Below are positions 35,171 to 43,234 of a stretch of DNA of 64,000 nucleotides, in pieces. The stretch is from assembly GCA_963817855.1 (NCBI GenBank), contig CAWFQA010000001.1, positions 1,302,001-1,366,000 on the forward strand. The letters are read 5' to 3'. The notes under the pieces are model-generated. The model had not been told where the DNA came from and did not search any database. It worked only from the letters and a program-made list of their open reading frames with translations. Origin of the DNA: JAKAAZ01 sp963817855 (GTDB lineage Bacteria; Acidobacteriota; Terriglobia; Terriglobales; Acidobacteriaceae). Within the stretch, counting starts at the first letter, position 1; every line of letters begins with the position of its first letter. A program made the translations under genes and the position numbers.

Positions 35171-36067
35171 TTATTTTGCCGTACCGCATGGAATGCGATA
35201 CGACTTGAGCGCGCTCTTCCTGAACGCGCCCACCATCTGGTCCTTCGCGTAGGTCGGGCAGAAACGCATGTCTTGGAAGTCCGCTTTGTATTCCACCCCT
35301 CCCACCCATTTGCCCGCGTCGACCATGGGCGCGGACTGCTGGCAAAAGTGGTAGTTATAGCACGATTCGAAGATCAGAGCCTCCATGTAAGGCTCGAGCA
35401 CCGCAACATTGGTTGGCGCGTTTTCCCATGAGGCGGAAAGCCCCATCTCATGCGCCTGGTTTGCCATCCACGCCGTGTAGTAAGCGGACTTCTGCTGCGT
35501 GATCGGAATGCCGGTGGGATTATCCCAGTCCTGGACGTTATCGAACTCGACGCCGTCGAAGCCCTTCTGGACGCAGACCTGCATGCGCGCGATCATGATC
35601 GGCGCCAGAATGCCCAGCTGGCGGATATCCAGCCAGCGCTCATGAGGCCAACCTACATAGCGTTTGCCGAGTACGCTCTCAGGGAATTTGGCGGCGTCAG
35701 AGCGAGTTTCCTCCCACGAGCCGATATCCACGTAGCAATACGCATGCTCACCCCGCTTGTGAATCGCGGCCACGGTGGAAGCGGGATTCCCCATCGCGTC
35801 AATCACGTAAAACGGCACGTGAACCTCAAGGTTGGTGCAGGTCTCTGCCGTATCGCAGCTCAACTGCCACTGCCACTCCATCCCAATGGTTGGCTTCCAG
35901 CAACTGCCCTTCTTTGCGTCGCAGGGAACCGGAGCGGGCAGGTGAGCGACGAACTGCGGAGTCAGGACGCGAGGCGTTGGCTCGCCGCTCCGGGCCTGGG
36001 CGAATCCCAATCCAATGCAGACAAATGGCAGCAGCACACATGCAAGGGCTTTCAGTATGTTTCGCAT
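35171..36067 (-). CDS. Secreted endo-alpha-1,4-polygalactosaminidase-like protein (GH114)
   Basis: 298 aa with a signal peptide (ILKALACVLLPFVCIGLGFAQA). The GH114/TM1410 fold is shown by KPTIGMEWQWQLS, FYVIDAMGNPASTVAAIHKRGEHAYCYVDIGSWEETR, RWLDIRQLGILAPIMIARMQVCVQKGFDGVEFDNVQDWDNPTG (catalytic Asp/Glu region) and ALIFESCYNYHFCQ. Such enzymes cut galactosaminogalactan or related exopolysaccharides. Several Cys pairs suggest disulphides outside the cytoplasm. The 636 bases upstream hold no gene. Confidence 0.87.
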   Translation of the reverse strand: MRNILKALACVLLPFVCIGLGFAQARSGEPTPRVLTPQFVAHLPAPVPCDAKKGSCWKPTIGMEWQWQLSCDTAETCTNLEVHVPFYVIDAMGNPASTVAAIHKRGEHAYCYVDIGSWEETRSDAAKFPESVLGKRYVGWPHERWLDIRQLGILAPIMIARMQVCVQKGFDGVEFDNVQDWDNPTGIPITQQKSAYYTAWMANQAHEMGLSASWENAPTNVAVLEPYMEALIFESCYNYHFCQQSAPMVDAGKWVGGVEYKADFQDMRFCPTYAKDQMVGAFRKSALKSYRIPCGTAK

Positions 36068-36703
36068 TTTGCTCGACCTCGGTGGAAGATTTTCTGTTTC
36101 CTGACGCGTTGCTCGAGAAGCAATCGGAACCAGGCGCGGAACACGGCGCTCAGCTGGCCGATGGCAATTCCAAGCCGACGTCGAAATTCCGAAACCTGAA
36201 AAGTCTGAAGGTAGTTGGAAACAATGTAGTCTCCACTTCTTTTTACATCTGTTTGTTTCTGTTCATTTCGGATTCGCACAAAGCGTATTCCGGCTGCAGG
36301 TTGCTTGTCAAGCGCGCCATCACCGCGGCTCGCTTGACGGGTTAGGAGATTACACGTCGTGAAAGTGTAATCAATGATGGTCGATACCAAGAGACAACAT
36401 TATCGTTCTTTTCGAAACCGCCGTTTTCGAGAGTTCTGGACTATCAATCATTCTCGGGTTGACTTGCTGACGGCTATTTCGTCGGAGGCGGTTCGCTGAA
36501 ATCTGGTTGGCGCTTGCGGAGTTGTTCCTGAAAAATAGGCTTCGAAGGAAAGGTGTTGTTATCTGGCCAGAACAGCTGTAACGCGGGAAAATGATAGCTT
36601 TCGTAAACACGATGAGACAATCTGGTGACAAAGAAATGACAGGTATCGAGCCTCCGGGAAAGTAAACTGAGTGGCATCGAAAATGTTGTTCCCTGGAGAT
36701 ACG
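36068..36703. other. Long intergenic region with two adjacent hairpins
   Basis: No gene is supported on either strand. Two perfect 8-bp inverted repeats lie close together: GTCAAGCG (36307-36314) with CGCTTGAC (36331-36338), and GATTACAC (36348-36355) with GTGTAATC (36365-36372). They may be leader or operator elements of either flanking divergent gene, a small RNA, or remnants of a mobile element. Neither is followed by a T-run in either direction, so they are not obvious terminators. Confidence 0.35.
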
Positions 36704-37654
36704 ATGAAGACATTTCGCACGATCTTCGGCAGAGATCTGGATTCCGTATCTCTCAGGAGTGAGATGGAGACTTACGGATACGTCTTCCTCCGAGACCTGA
36801 TGCCGAAAGAGGACCTGGATCAGCTCCTCAGGGATATGATCGGCGTTGCATTGGACGAGGGCTGGATGATCGAGGGATCCGCACCATCGGACCGCATCGC
36901 GAATCCCGCAATGGCGTGCTTCGATCCAGAACCGAAGTACAAGGTGGCTGAAAAACGCGCGTTTAGCCTGGAACGGCTGCACGCGTTGATCCATCATCCA
37001 GTGTTGACCGATGTAATGAAGCGACTTGTGGGTCCGCGCCTTTTGGTTCATCCCAAGCCGTTTGGCCGGATAGTTTTCCCCAACTGCGAGGGCGCACTTC
37101 TTCACGCGCATCAGGACCACTCGGGAATCGCGGGAAGCCCCCTTAGCTATACAGCGTGGATGCCAATGCATGATTGCCTGCAGGGACAGGGGACGCTCGA
37201 GATCAAGGAAATGTCGCACCTTTTTGGGCTTCAACACAGCGGCGGGTACATCAATCGGGAAGCAGCCCAGGGAGGCGATTGGGTAGGCGGGCCGATCAAT
37301 GCAGGAGATGTAGTAATCTTTCACAGCTTAACGGTGCATAGCTCCACGCTGTGTACCTCCAACCAGCTCCGTTGTTCGGTGGATTGCCGGTTTCAAAGCT
37401 ATGACGAGGCCGTCTCACCGCTTGAGATTGTGTTTCCCAACCAGGCTAAAGGCGGACGGACCTGGGAAGCCACCTATGCGGATTGGAAGCATGACGATTT
37501 CAAGTATTATTGGCGCGATTTGCCTTTGCGTATAAAGCCCTCGGTGGACGAGCTAGCCGCGCAGGCGGAGAAGGCTGACAGTCCCGAAAAGCGACTTCGC
37601 TACACGACGATCGTGGAACTAATTGAGCGAGAGATTCCCATGCTGGTGCACTGA
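36704..37654 (+). CDS. Phytanoyl-CoA dioxygenase (PhyH) family protein
   Basis: 316 aa from the ATG at 36704, preceded by GGAGAT; a GTG at 36671 is also open. The Fe(II)/2-oxoglutarate oxygenase fold is indicated by GYVFLRDLMPKEDLDQLLRDM, the metal HxD (His136-Gln-Asp138 in HAHQDHSG), MPMHDCLQGQGTLEI, GDVVIFHSLTVHSS (distal His, H212) and RCSVDCRFQ (2-oxoglutarate Arg). Such enzymes hydroxylate small molecules. Secondary-metabolite or ectoine-type roles are known, but no pathway genes flank this one. The substrate is unknown. Confidence 0.85.
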   Translation: MKTFRTIFGRDLDSVSLRSEMETYGYVFLRDLMPKEDLDQLLRDMIGVALDEGWMIEGSAPSDRIANPAMACFDPEPKYKVAEKRAFSLERLHALIHHPVLTDVMKRLVGPRLLVHPKPFGRIVFPNCEGALLHAHQDHSGIAGSPLSYTAWMPMHDCLQGQGTLEIKEMSHLFGLQHSGGYINREAAQGGDWVGGPINAGDVVIFHSLTVHSSTLCTSNQLRCSVDCRFQSYDEAVSPLEIVFPNQAKGGRTWEATYADWKHDDFKYYWRDLPLRIKPSVDELAAQAEKADSPEKRLRYTTIVELIEREIPMLVH

Positions 37655-37813
37655 GCGGACCTAGATGAGTGGAAAGAAATGCGTCTTCTATCTATCGGGT
37701 TCGACTTCTGAGGTGGGGCACTTTTCCCGGCCCCCATCTCCTAATCCGCGGCTGGCTTGACCGGTGGAAATCCCTTCCTTAGACTCTAGAAGGCCCGTAA
37801 AGACAAGCCTCAT

Positions 37814-37890
<77 letters not shown>

Positions 37891-37959
37891 CGATTCTCGT
37901 AAGTTATTGAAAACGCAGTGTATGCTGGGTTGAAATCCTCGTATGCTAAACTCCTCCAC

Positions 37960-38118
37960 ATGCTTATCGTCCTGTTAATCGTTCTTCTCCTGGTAGTCGG
38001 TGGCGGCGGATATTACATGGGTCCGGGCGTTGGCTACTATGGTGGCGGTGCCATCGACCTCATTCTTGCCATTGTGATTATTTGGCTGATCTTCGGAAGA
38101 GGTCGCACGCGAATTTGA
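37960..38118 (+). CDS. DUF3309-type small hydrophobic membrane protein
   Basis: 52 aa. An N-terminal hydrophobic helix (MLIVLLIVLLLVVGGG) is followed by a Gly/Tyr-rich turn (GYYMGPGVGYYGGG) and a second helix (IDLILAIVIIWLIFGRGR). This matches the two-helix DUF3309 family, whose function is unknown. The ATG at 37960 fits the family N-terminus; an upstream in-frame ATG at 37918 would place a soluble extension in the tRNA-adjacent spacer. It lies 69 bases after tRNA-Val. Confidence 0.7.
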   Translation: MLIVLLIVLLLVVGGGGYYMGPGVGYYGGGAIDLILAIVIIWLIFGRGRTRI

Positions 38119-38277
38119 ACGGAACCGATCTACTGCCAGCTTGGGTCTGTGCCTACTTTGTAGAAGACAACGAAGATGAGTGCAACGATAAGCCAGCCGA
38201 TCATGGTCTGAGCATACGTCAAAGACAAAGGGCGAAGCTAAGCCCACCCCTGTCACCATCCGTATTCGATACGGCTT

Positions 38278-38493
38278 TCAGTCCAACCGAACGCCCATTC
38301 CGCGTGCTGAGATTCGACCGGCATCGCTCATGAGTTCATCGAACGTCTTACCGAACACGCTGTTCTTTAGGAATTTCTTCATCTCGCTAGGCCAGAGACG
38401 ATACTTTTGATAATTCGCTTGGCTCGTTGGGTCAGCCATCGATGCATGGTTGTGTGCACCGGTCGAACGCACGGCTCGTTCAATGGATATCAT
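38278..38493 (-). CDS. Small hypothetical protein translationally coupled to the diguanylate cyclase
   Basis: 71 aa. Its ATG (38493) overlaps the stop of the upstream GGDEF gene as ATGA, the usual sign of coupling. The C-terminal part is basic and helical: NYQKYRLWPSEMKKFLKNSVFGKTFDELMSDAGRI. I recognise no family. It may be a partner or effector of the cyclase, or a shorter protein starting at the ATG at 38439. Only the overlap and the protein-like composition support it. Confidence 0.45.
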   Translation of the reverse strand: MISIERAVRSTGAHNHASMADPTSQANYQKYRLWPSEMKKFLKNSVFGKTFDELMSDAGRISARGMGVRLD

Positions 38494-39791
38494 TGAGGCG
38501 AAAGCATGACGGACGGAGAATCTTGCGCCGGCGGTTCGGTCAACGCCTTCGAATGACGTTTGACCCGGTACATGTCGGCGTCTGCCCGGGCGCAAAGCAA
38601 GTCCGCTGTTTCGCCGTCCTCCGGATACACTGCGATGCCAATGCTGCCGGAAACGCGAAGCTCCAATTGCCGGACTGCAATGGGGCGATCGAGTTCCATC
38701 TGAAGTTTCTGAGCGAGAATCTGTGCTCCGTTCGGCTGCAAAATATCCGAAACAAGAACGGTAAACTCATCGCCTCCGGAACGTGCCAGGGTATCCGCTC
38801 TTCGCACCACTTTTCCCAGGCGCAATGCGACCTCGCGTAGAAATTCATCGCCAACTGCATGTCCGTAGGAGTCGTTAATCTGCTTGAATCCGTCGAGATC
38901 CACCACCAGGATTGCCGCCCGCGTGTGATTGCGTTCAGCGCGTTCCAGCATGTTGGCCATGCGGTCTTCGAGCAGTCGTCGGTTGGGGAGGCCTGTCAGT
39001 ACATCGTGCAGGGCCAGGTGTTCTGTGCGACCGATTTCCTCTTCAAGAAACGTCAACAGAATGCCAATGGCGATAATAAATTTGGGCAGGTTCCGAATGG
39101 AGGGATTGATGGTCAAGTGAGGAATGTAGGTAGCTCGCACCACAAGTCCTATGGGAAAAATGGACGCTGCGGCAAGAAAACCAAAGACGGCCGTGAACAC
39201 GCCAATCGTCTTGCGCCCATACCGTTGCCAGTATCGGATACCGGCGACCAGGTAGAGCCATGAAAGCGTCGTGTCAATGCCGTACCCGATTTGATCTTGA
39301 CGAACGAGAACAGCAAGCAACAAAGCCAGCATTAGAGCGAACGAAAAACTAAAAATATTGTCCCGTAAACTTCGCTCAGTTCGGACTTTGTAATGCGCCA
39401 CGCAAATGCTGATTGCCAGCACCGCGACGGCGACATAGTATGGCAGCGCCGCTTCCACTCCCCAGATCACCAACCCGCCGTAGGTCAGCAGCGCGGTGGC
39501 CCAGGCCAGCATGCTGAGCGGCTGTTCCTGCACCATGTCGAGGCGAGAAGCGGCATGCACGAATGCGATGCCGGCAATGTCCAGCGCCAGTAGAGAGATC
39601 GTTGCGAGAACAGTTCCCCAGAAACCTGTACCGAGGTTGAACAGGTGCGCTGCGAAATGCAGCAGGACGAACGTCCACGCGAGTAGCCACGAATTTACCT
39701 GTCTGCGCGAATGGTGCCGCAGCATCGACCAGAAGACGAACGCCAACGCAGCGAATGCTATCAGGTGAGGGATCGAGGAAAAACGCAGCAT
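38490..39791 (-). CDS. Membrane-anchored diguanylate cyclase (GGDEF)
   Basis: 433 aa. Residues about 7-240 hold six to eight hydrophobic helices with no recognisable ligand-binding module, a MHYT/7TM-like sensor. The GGDEF domain follows (about 265-430): HDVLTGLPNRRLLEDRM, AILVVDLDGFKQIND, the active-site GGDEF at about residues 338-342, and LRVSGSIGIAVYPEDG. An inhibitory I-site RRAD precedes GGDEF by five residues, so the enzyme is probably product-inhibited. It makes c-di-GMP from two GTP. No EAL or HD-GYP domain is present. It is divergent from the ccm operon across 525 bases. Confidence 0.92.
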   Translation of the reverse strand: MLRFSSIPHLIAFAALAFVFWSMLRHHSRRQVNSWLLAWTFVLLHFAAHLFNLGTGFWGTVLATISLLALDIAGIAFVHAASRLDMVQEQPLSMLAWATALLTYGGLVIWGVEAALPYYVAVAVLAISICVAHYKVRTERSLRDNIFSFSFALMLALLLAVLVRQDQIGYGIDTTLSWLYLVAGIRYWQRYGRKTIGVFTAVFGFLAAASIFPIGLVVRATYIPHLTINPSIRNLPKFIIAIGILLTFLEEEIGRTEHLALHDVLTGLPNRRLLEDRMANMLERAERNHTRAAILVVDLDGFKQINDSYGHAVGDEFLREVALRLGKVVRRADTLARSGGDEFTVLVSDILQPNGAQILAQKLQMELDRPIAVRQLELRVSGSIGIAVYPEDGETADLLCARADADMYRVKRHSKALTEPPAQDSPSVMLSPQ

Positions 39792-40316
39792 AGGCGGGCC
39801 CTAGGCGAGAGAAACAAATTTGTTCCATCATAGAGTGTCGCCAGCAGCCGGGGAGCAATTATTTTGGTAAATTTCTCGGGGGGTTACATACCCCGCAAAC
39901 CGGCATATACGGCCAAATAGGAGGTTAGACCGGTGACACCCACCACAATCCAGCGATAGGTTCCTGACAAGCGGTAGGGATCCGGCAGGGCCGTAATGGC
40001 CATTGGTAAACGGAGCTCGCGTAACGGTTAATCTTGTTCTATTGCGCCTGTAGTGGCCCGTTTTTTGGTGACATCGCCCGATCGCGATTGATGCCGGGAC
40101 TTCATCAACCGCAAGTGGGGGCGATAGTCTGACTCGGGATGAATCTGTATGATTGTGATGGTGGTCACTGTGCCGGCGACGCCACATCTCCTGAGCTTCA
40201 GTCTGTAGAGAATCCAAGAGAATGATGGCATTCCGGCAAGCGGGGCAGCATTTCTTGGCGGGCCGATCGACGTGGACCGTTGGCTCGGCGACAAGCGACA
40301 GGGTATAGCAGGCGTT
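39792..40316. other. Intergenic region between the cyclase and ccmF
   Basis: Contains one weak small-ORF candidate (39884-40003 minus) and otherwise no gene. I looked on both strands for a c-di-GMP riboswitch, because a GGDEF gene reads away from it, and saw no matching conserved core. A GTG at 40272 is open in the ccmF frame but is not the preferred start. Confidence 0.4.
39884..40003 (-). CDS. Candidate 39-aa single-membrane-helix protein
   Basis: Reads MAITALPDPYRLSGTYRW, then one hydrophobic helix (IVVGVTGLTSYLAVYAGL) and RGM. The composition is protein-like and the helix has the right length for a membrane span, but there is no ribosome-binding site and a 39-aa frame can occur by chance. 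It would read toward the diguanylate cyclase gene on the same strand. Reported as a weak candidate only. Confidence 0.22.
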   Translation of the reverse strand: MAITALPDPYRLSGTYRWIVVGVTGLTSYLAVYAGLRGM

Positions 40317-42365
40317 ATGGCGGCATTCGGTAGTTTCGCAATCCTTCTCGGTCTGGTTTTGTGCGTCTACAACTTTGTGGTGGGCGCCTTCGCGCTGCGG
40401 CAGATTGCAATCCATCCGTACGCCAGCTTGGGTCCTGAACGTCTGGCGGAGTCTGCGCGGCGTGCCGGAATCGGAAGCTTTATTGCCTTAAGCGCGGCTG
40501 CGTTCGCGTTGATCTATTGCGCGTTTACCAATGACTTCTCGGTTTCCTACATCCTTCACCATTCCAACCGGGCATTGCCGTGGCCATACAAGTTTGCGGC
40601 GCTGTGGTCCGGGCAGGAAGGCTCGCTGTTGCTGTGGGCGTGGTTGCTGGCCGCCTACGGCTTTGTGCTGCGGGTGCGCCATAAGGTTGACGTCAAGCTA
40701 ACCGCTTATGCTTCTACCATTCTGGCCGCCGTTCAAATTTTCTTTACATTGCTGATTGTGTTTCCGGCGCCGCCGTTTGCGCTGGTGCAGGGAACCGTTC
40801 CGGCGGACGGCTTCGGTTTAAATCCGCTGCTGCAATATCCGGAGATGGTGATTCATCCCCCCATGTTGTACCTGGGCTATGTGGGATTCAGCGTTCCTTT
40901 TGCCTTTGCGCTGGGCGCGTTGATGATGCGCTATCCCGGTGAGAAATGGATCCACATCACCCGTCGCTGGACCATGGTGACCTGGCTGTTCCTGACCTGC
41001 GGCATTTTTCTCGGCATGCATTGGGCTTATGCCGTTCTGGGCTGGGGCGGTTACTGGGGCTGGGACCCGGTCGAAAATGCTTCTCTGATGCCGTGGTTGA
41101 CCGGCACAGCATTTCTGCACTCCGTGATGATGCAGGAAAAGCGCGGCATGATGAAGTCCTGGAACGTGTGGCTGATCTTCACCACGTTCATGCTGTCGAT
41201 TCTCGGCACGCTGCTGACGCGAAGCGGGCTGGTCAGCTCTGTCCACGCATTTGCCGAGTCGTCGATTGGAGCCTGGTTCTGGGGCTTCCTGCTCATCGTG
41301 CTCAGCGTTTGCCTTTTCACGTACATATTGCAGCGGAATCACCTGCAGTCGGAGCACAAGCTGGAATCGCTTGTCTCGCGCGAATCGAGCTTTCTGTTCA
41401 ACAATCTTGTCCTGCTGGCAGCCTGTTTTACGGTGCTATGGGGAACGCTCTTCCCGATCATCTCGGAATATGTGGAAGGCTCCAAAGTCACGGTCGGTCC
41501 GCCGTTTTACAACCGTGTGGCAGTCCCGATCGGCATTTTCCTTTTGTTCCTCACCGGCATCGGACCCATTCTGGCGTGGCGAAGCACCTCTTTCAAGAGC
41601 GTCAAGCGCAACTTCCTATGGCCTTGCATCGCCGGGGTCGTAACGGCGTTGGTGTTGTTGGCGGCCGGCATGCGTCCCTGGCAGGATATGGGCACGCTGT
41701 ACTCGCTGATGACGTTCTCGCTGGCGGCCCTTGTAATCACTGCTGTGGGCAGCGAATTCTGGCGCGGATCGCGAGTCATTCAACGCCACACCGGCAAGAA
41801 CATAGTGTTTTCGATGGTGCAGTTGACGCGACGCAACACCCGCCGTTATGGCGGCTACCTGGTGCACATCGGCGTTGTGATTGTGTTTATCGGGCTTGCT
41901 GGCTCCGCGTTCAATCAGTCGAAAGAGCAGGAAATGGGATTTCATGACTCGATTACGATTGGGCAGTATCGCTTGGTCTGCCAGAGCTATACCCAGGACT
42001 CGAATGCGAATTACGACAGCGAATACGAATTGCTGAATGTATATAAAAACGGAAAATTTCTGACGCAGATGGCGCCTGAACGCCGCTTCTATCATGCCAG
42101 CCAGCAGACTGAGACTATGGTGGCGAATCACTCCACATTGCAACGCGATCTTTACGTGGTCTATGAAGGCAGGAATCAGAACACCAATCAACCCATCATC
42201 AAAGTGATCATTAATCCGCTGGTGGCGTGGATCTGGATTGGCGTTGTGGCGATGGCGTTTGGCACGCTGCTGGCATTGGTCCCAAATATGAGCGCAGAAC
42301 AGGCTACAAAGCCGCGTAAGCGGGCGGAAGAAGAAGTCGCGCTTTCCGCAGGCGTCGGAGACTAG
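40317..42365 (+). CDS. ccmF: Cytochrome c heme lyase subunit CcmF
   Basis: 682 aa from the ATG at 40317; a GTG at 40272 would add 15 residues. About 15 membrane helices are visible. The N-terminal MAAFGSFAILLGLVLCVYNF fits the family start. The heme-handling WWD motif is GWGGYWGWDPVENASLMPW, and conserved periplasmic His lie in HHSNRALPWPYKFAALWSGQEGSLLLW and VIHPPMLYLGYVG. The C-terminal periplasmic domain ends before a last helix. CcmF ligates heme from CcmE to apocytochrome c with CcmH/I, which follow directly (3 bases to ccmH). Confidence 0.94.
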   Translation: MAAFGSFAILLGLVLCVYNFVVGAFALRQIAIHPYASLGPERLAESARRAGIGSFIALSAAAFALIYCAFTNDFSVSYILHHSNRALPWPYKFAALWSGQEGSLLLWAWLLAAYGFVLRVRHKVDVKLTAYASTILAAVQIFFTLLIVFPAPPFALVQGTVPADGFGLNPLLQYPEMVIHPPMLYLGYVGFSVPFAFALGALMMRYPGEKWIHITRRWTMVTWLFLTCGIFLGMHWAYAVLGWGGYWGWDPVENASLMPWLTGTAFLHSVMMQEKRGMMKSWNVWLIFTTFMLSILGTLLTRSGLVSSVHAFAESSIGAWFWGFLLIVLSVCLFTYILQRNHLQSEHKLESLVSRESSFLFNNLVLLAACFTVLWGTLFPIISEYVEGSKVTVGPPFYNRVAVPIGIFLLFLTGIGPILAWRSTSFKSVKRNFLWPCIAGVVTALVLLAAGMRPWQDMGTLYSLMTFSLAALVITAVGSEFWRGSRVIQRHTGKNIVFSMVQLTRRNTRRYGGYLVHIGVVIVFIGLAGSAFNQSKEQEMGFHDSITIGQYRLVCQSYTQDSNANYDSEYELLNVYKNGKFLTQMAPERRFYHASQQTETMVANHSTLQRDLYVVYEGRNQNTNQPIIKVIINPLVAWIWIGVVAMAFGTLLALVPNMSAEQATKPRKRAEEEVALSAGVGD

Positions 42366-42368
42366 TCG

Positions 42369-42875
42369 ATGCGCGCACTTCGACCATACACACGCATTTT
42401 TGATCGCTTGTTCCTGCGAACTTTCGTTCAGATCTCAGCTGTGTGCTTGTTGCTGATCTTTATTGTGGGCGCCGGCGATACTTCGGCGCGTTATCAGCAG
42501 CTTGGTCACCACAATTTGATCTGCACCTGCGGCTGTGGCCAGATCCTGCTGGAATGCAATCACGTGGGGTGCACGGTTTCCACGCAAGAAGAGGCGGAGT
42601 TGCGCACGGCGCTGGATCGCGGCGATAGCGATCAGTTGATTCTGCAGGATTTTGTGCAGAAGTATGGACCCACCGTTCTCGCCGCGCCGCCGGAAAGCGG
42701 CTTTAATCTGGTCGCCTGGATTGCGCCGGGGGTGGTATTTCTGTTGGCAATGTTTGGCGCGGCGTTCGTGATTCGGAAATGGAAATTGCATGCGGTCGCG
42801 ATGCCTTTAGAGATCGCCACAGACCCGCACACGACTGCGATTTTGGATAAGGTTCGAAGAGAGACCGAGCTGTGA
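42369..42875 (+). CDS. ccmH: Cytochrome c maturation protein CcmH, Cys-rich variant
   Basis: 168 aa with an N-terminal membrane segment (about 18-36), a periplasmic three-helix domain and a C-terminal membrane helix (NLVAWIAPGVVFLLAMFGAAFVI). The usual thiol motif LRCxxCQ is replaced by a five-cysteine cluster: C52, C54, C56, C63 and C68 in ICTCGCGQ...ECNHVGC. It reduces apocytochrome CxxCH cysteines before heme attachment. It lies in tight order ccmF-ccmH-ccmI-like, the spacing to ccmF being 3 bases. Confidence 0.88.
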   Translation: MRALRPYTRIFDRLFLRTFVQISAVCLLLIFIVGAGDTSARYQQLGHHNLICTCGCGQILLECNHVGCTVSTQEEAELRTALDRGDSDQLILQDFVQKYGPTVLAAPPESGFNLVAWIAPGVVFLLAMFGAAFVIRKWKLHAVAMPLEIATDPHTTAILDKVRRETEL

Positions 42876-42906
42876 GTTCCCAGCCTGTGAAGAAAGAGAC
42901 ATATCT

Positions 42907-43195
42907 ATGAGCGTCATGACAATTCTGGCTTGTGCAGCGCTGTTGGTCGGCATCTTCGTCGTATGTTTTCTATCCCCAGGCCAAGACCGAAGAGCAGACA
43001 CAGAAGACTCGCCTGGAATTTCTGCGTGAGCGGAAAGATGCGATTTACGAGAATCTTCGCGATTTGAACTTCGAGTATCGGGCCGGCAAATATCCGGAAG
43101 AAGACTATCTGACGCAGCGGGCCGGCATGGAAAACGAAGCGGCTCAGATTCTCGCCGAAATTGAGTTCCTGGAAACCACCGTCCATGCGGCCTGA
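42907..43195 (+). CDS. CcmI-like short membrane protein, broken by a +1 frameshift
   Basis: The ATG at 42907 (AAAGAGA upstream) encodes one membrane helix (MSVMTILACAALLVGIFVV), after which the reading frame fails. Skipping one base near 42964 joins it to VFYPQAKTEEQTQK and a charged helix ending with LRDLNFEYRAGKYPEEDYLTQRAGMENEAAQILAEIE. That is the N-terminal pattern of CcmI/CycH, which presents apocytochrome to the heme lyase. About 95 aa when restored, without the TPR domain of full CcmI. The downstream gene at 43235 may supply the missing periplasmic part. Confidence 0.75.
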
Positions 43196-43234
43196 ACTCA
43201 TCACTCCTGTGAATTGAAATCAGAAAGAGACTCA

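Noticed and set aside
36371..37324. 317-codon open frame on the minus strand opposite the PhyH gene
   Set aside because: It is antisense to a gene with clear catalytic motifs and a ribosome-binding site. The reading has no recognisable domain and a biased composition.
39792..40316. c-di-GMP riboswitch near the diguanylate cyclase
   Set aside because: Searched by eye on both strands; no conserved GEMM-like core was found.
40946..41947. 333-codon open frame inside ccmF on the same strand in another frame
   Set aside because: Shadow of a long membrane-protein gene; rich in Arg, His and Ser with no family features.
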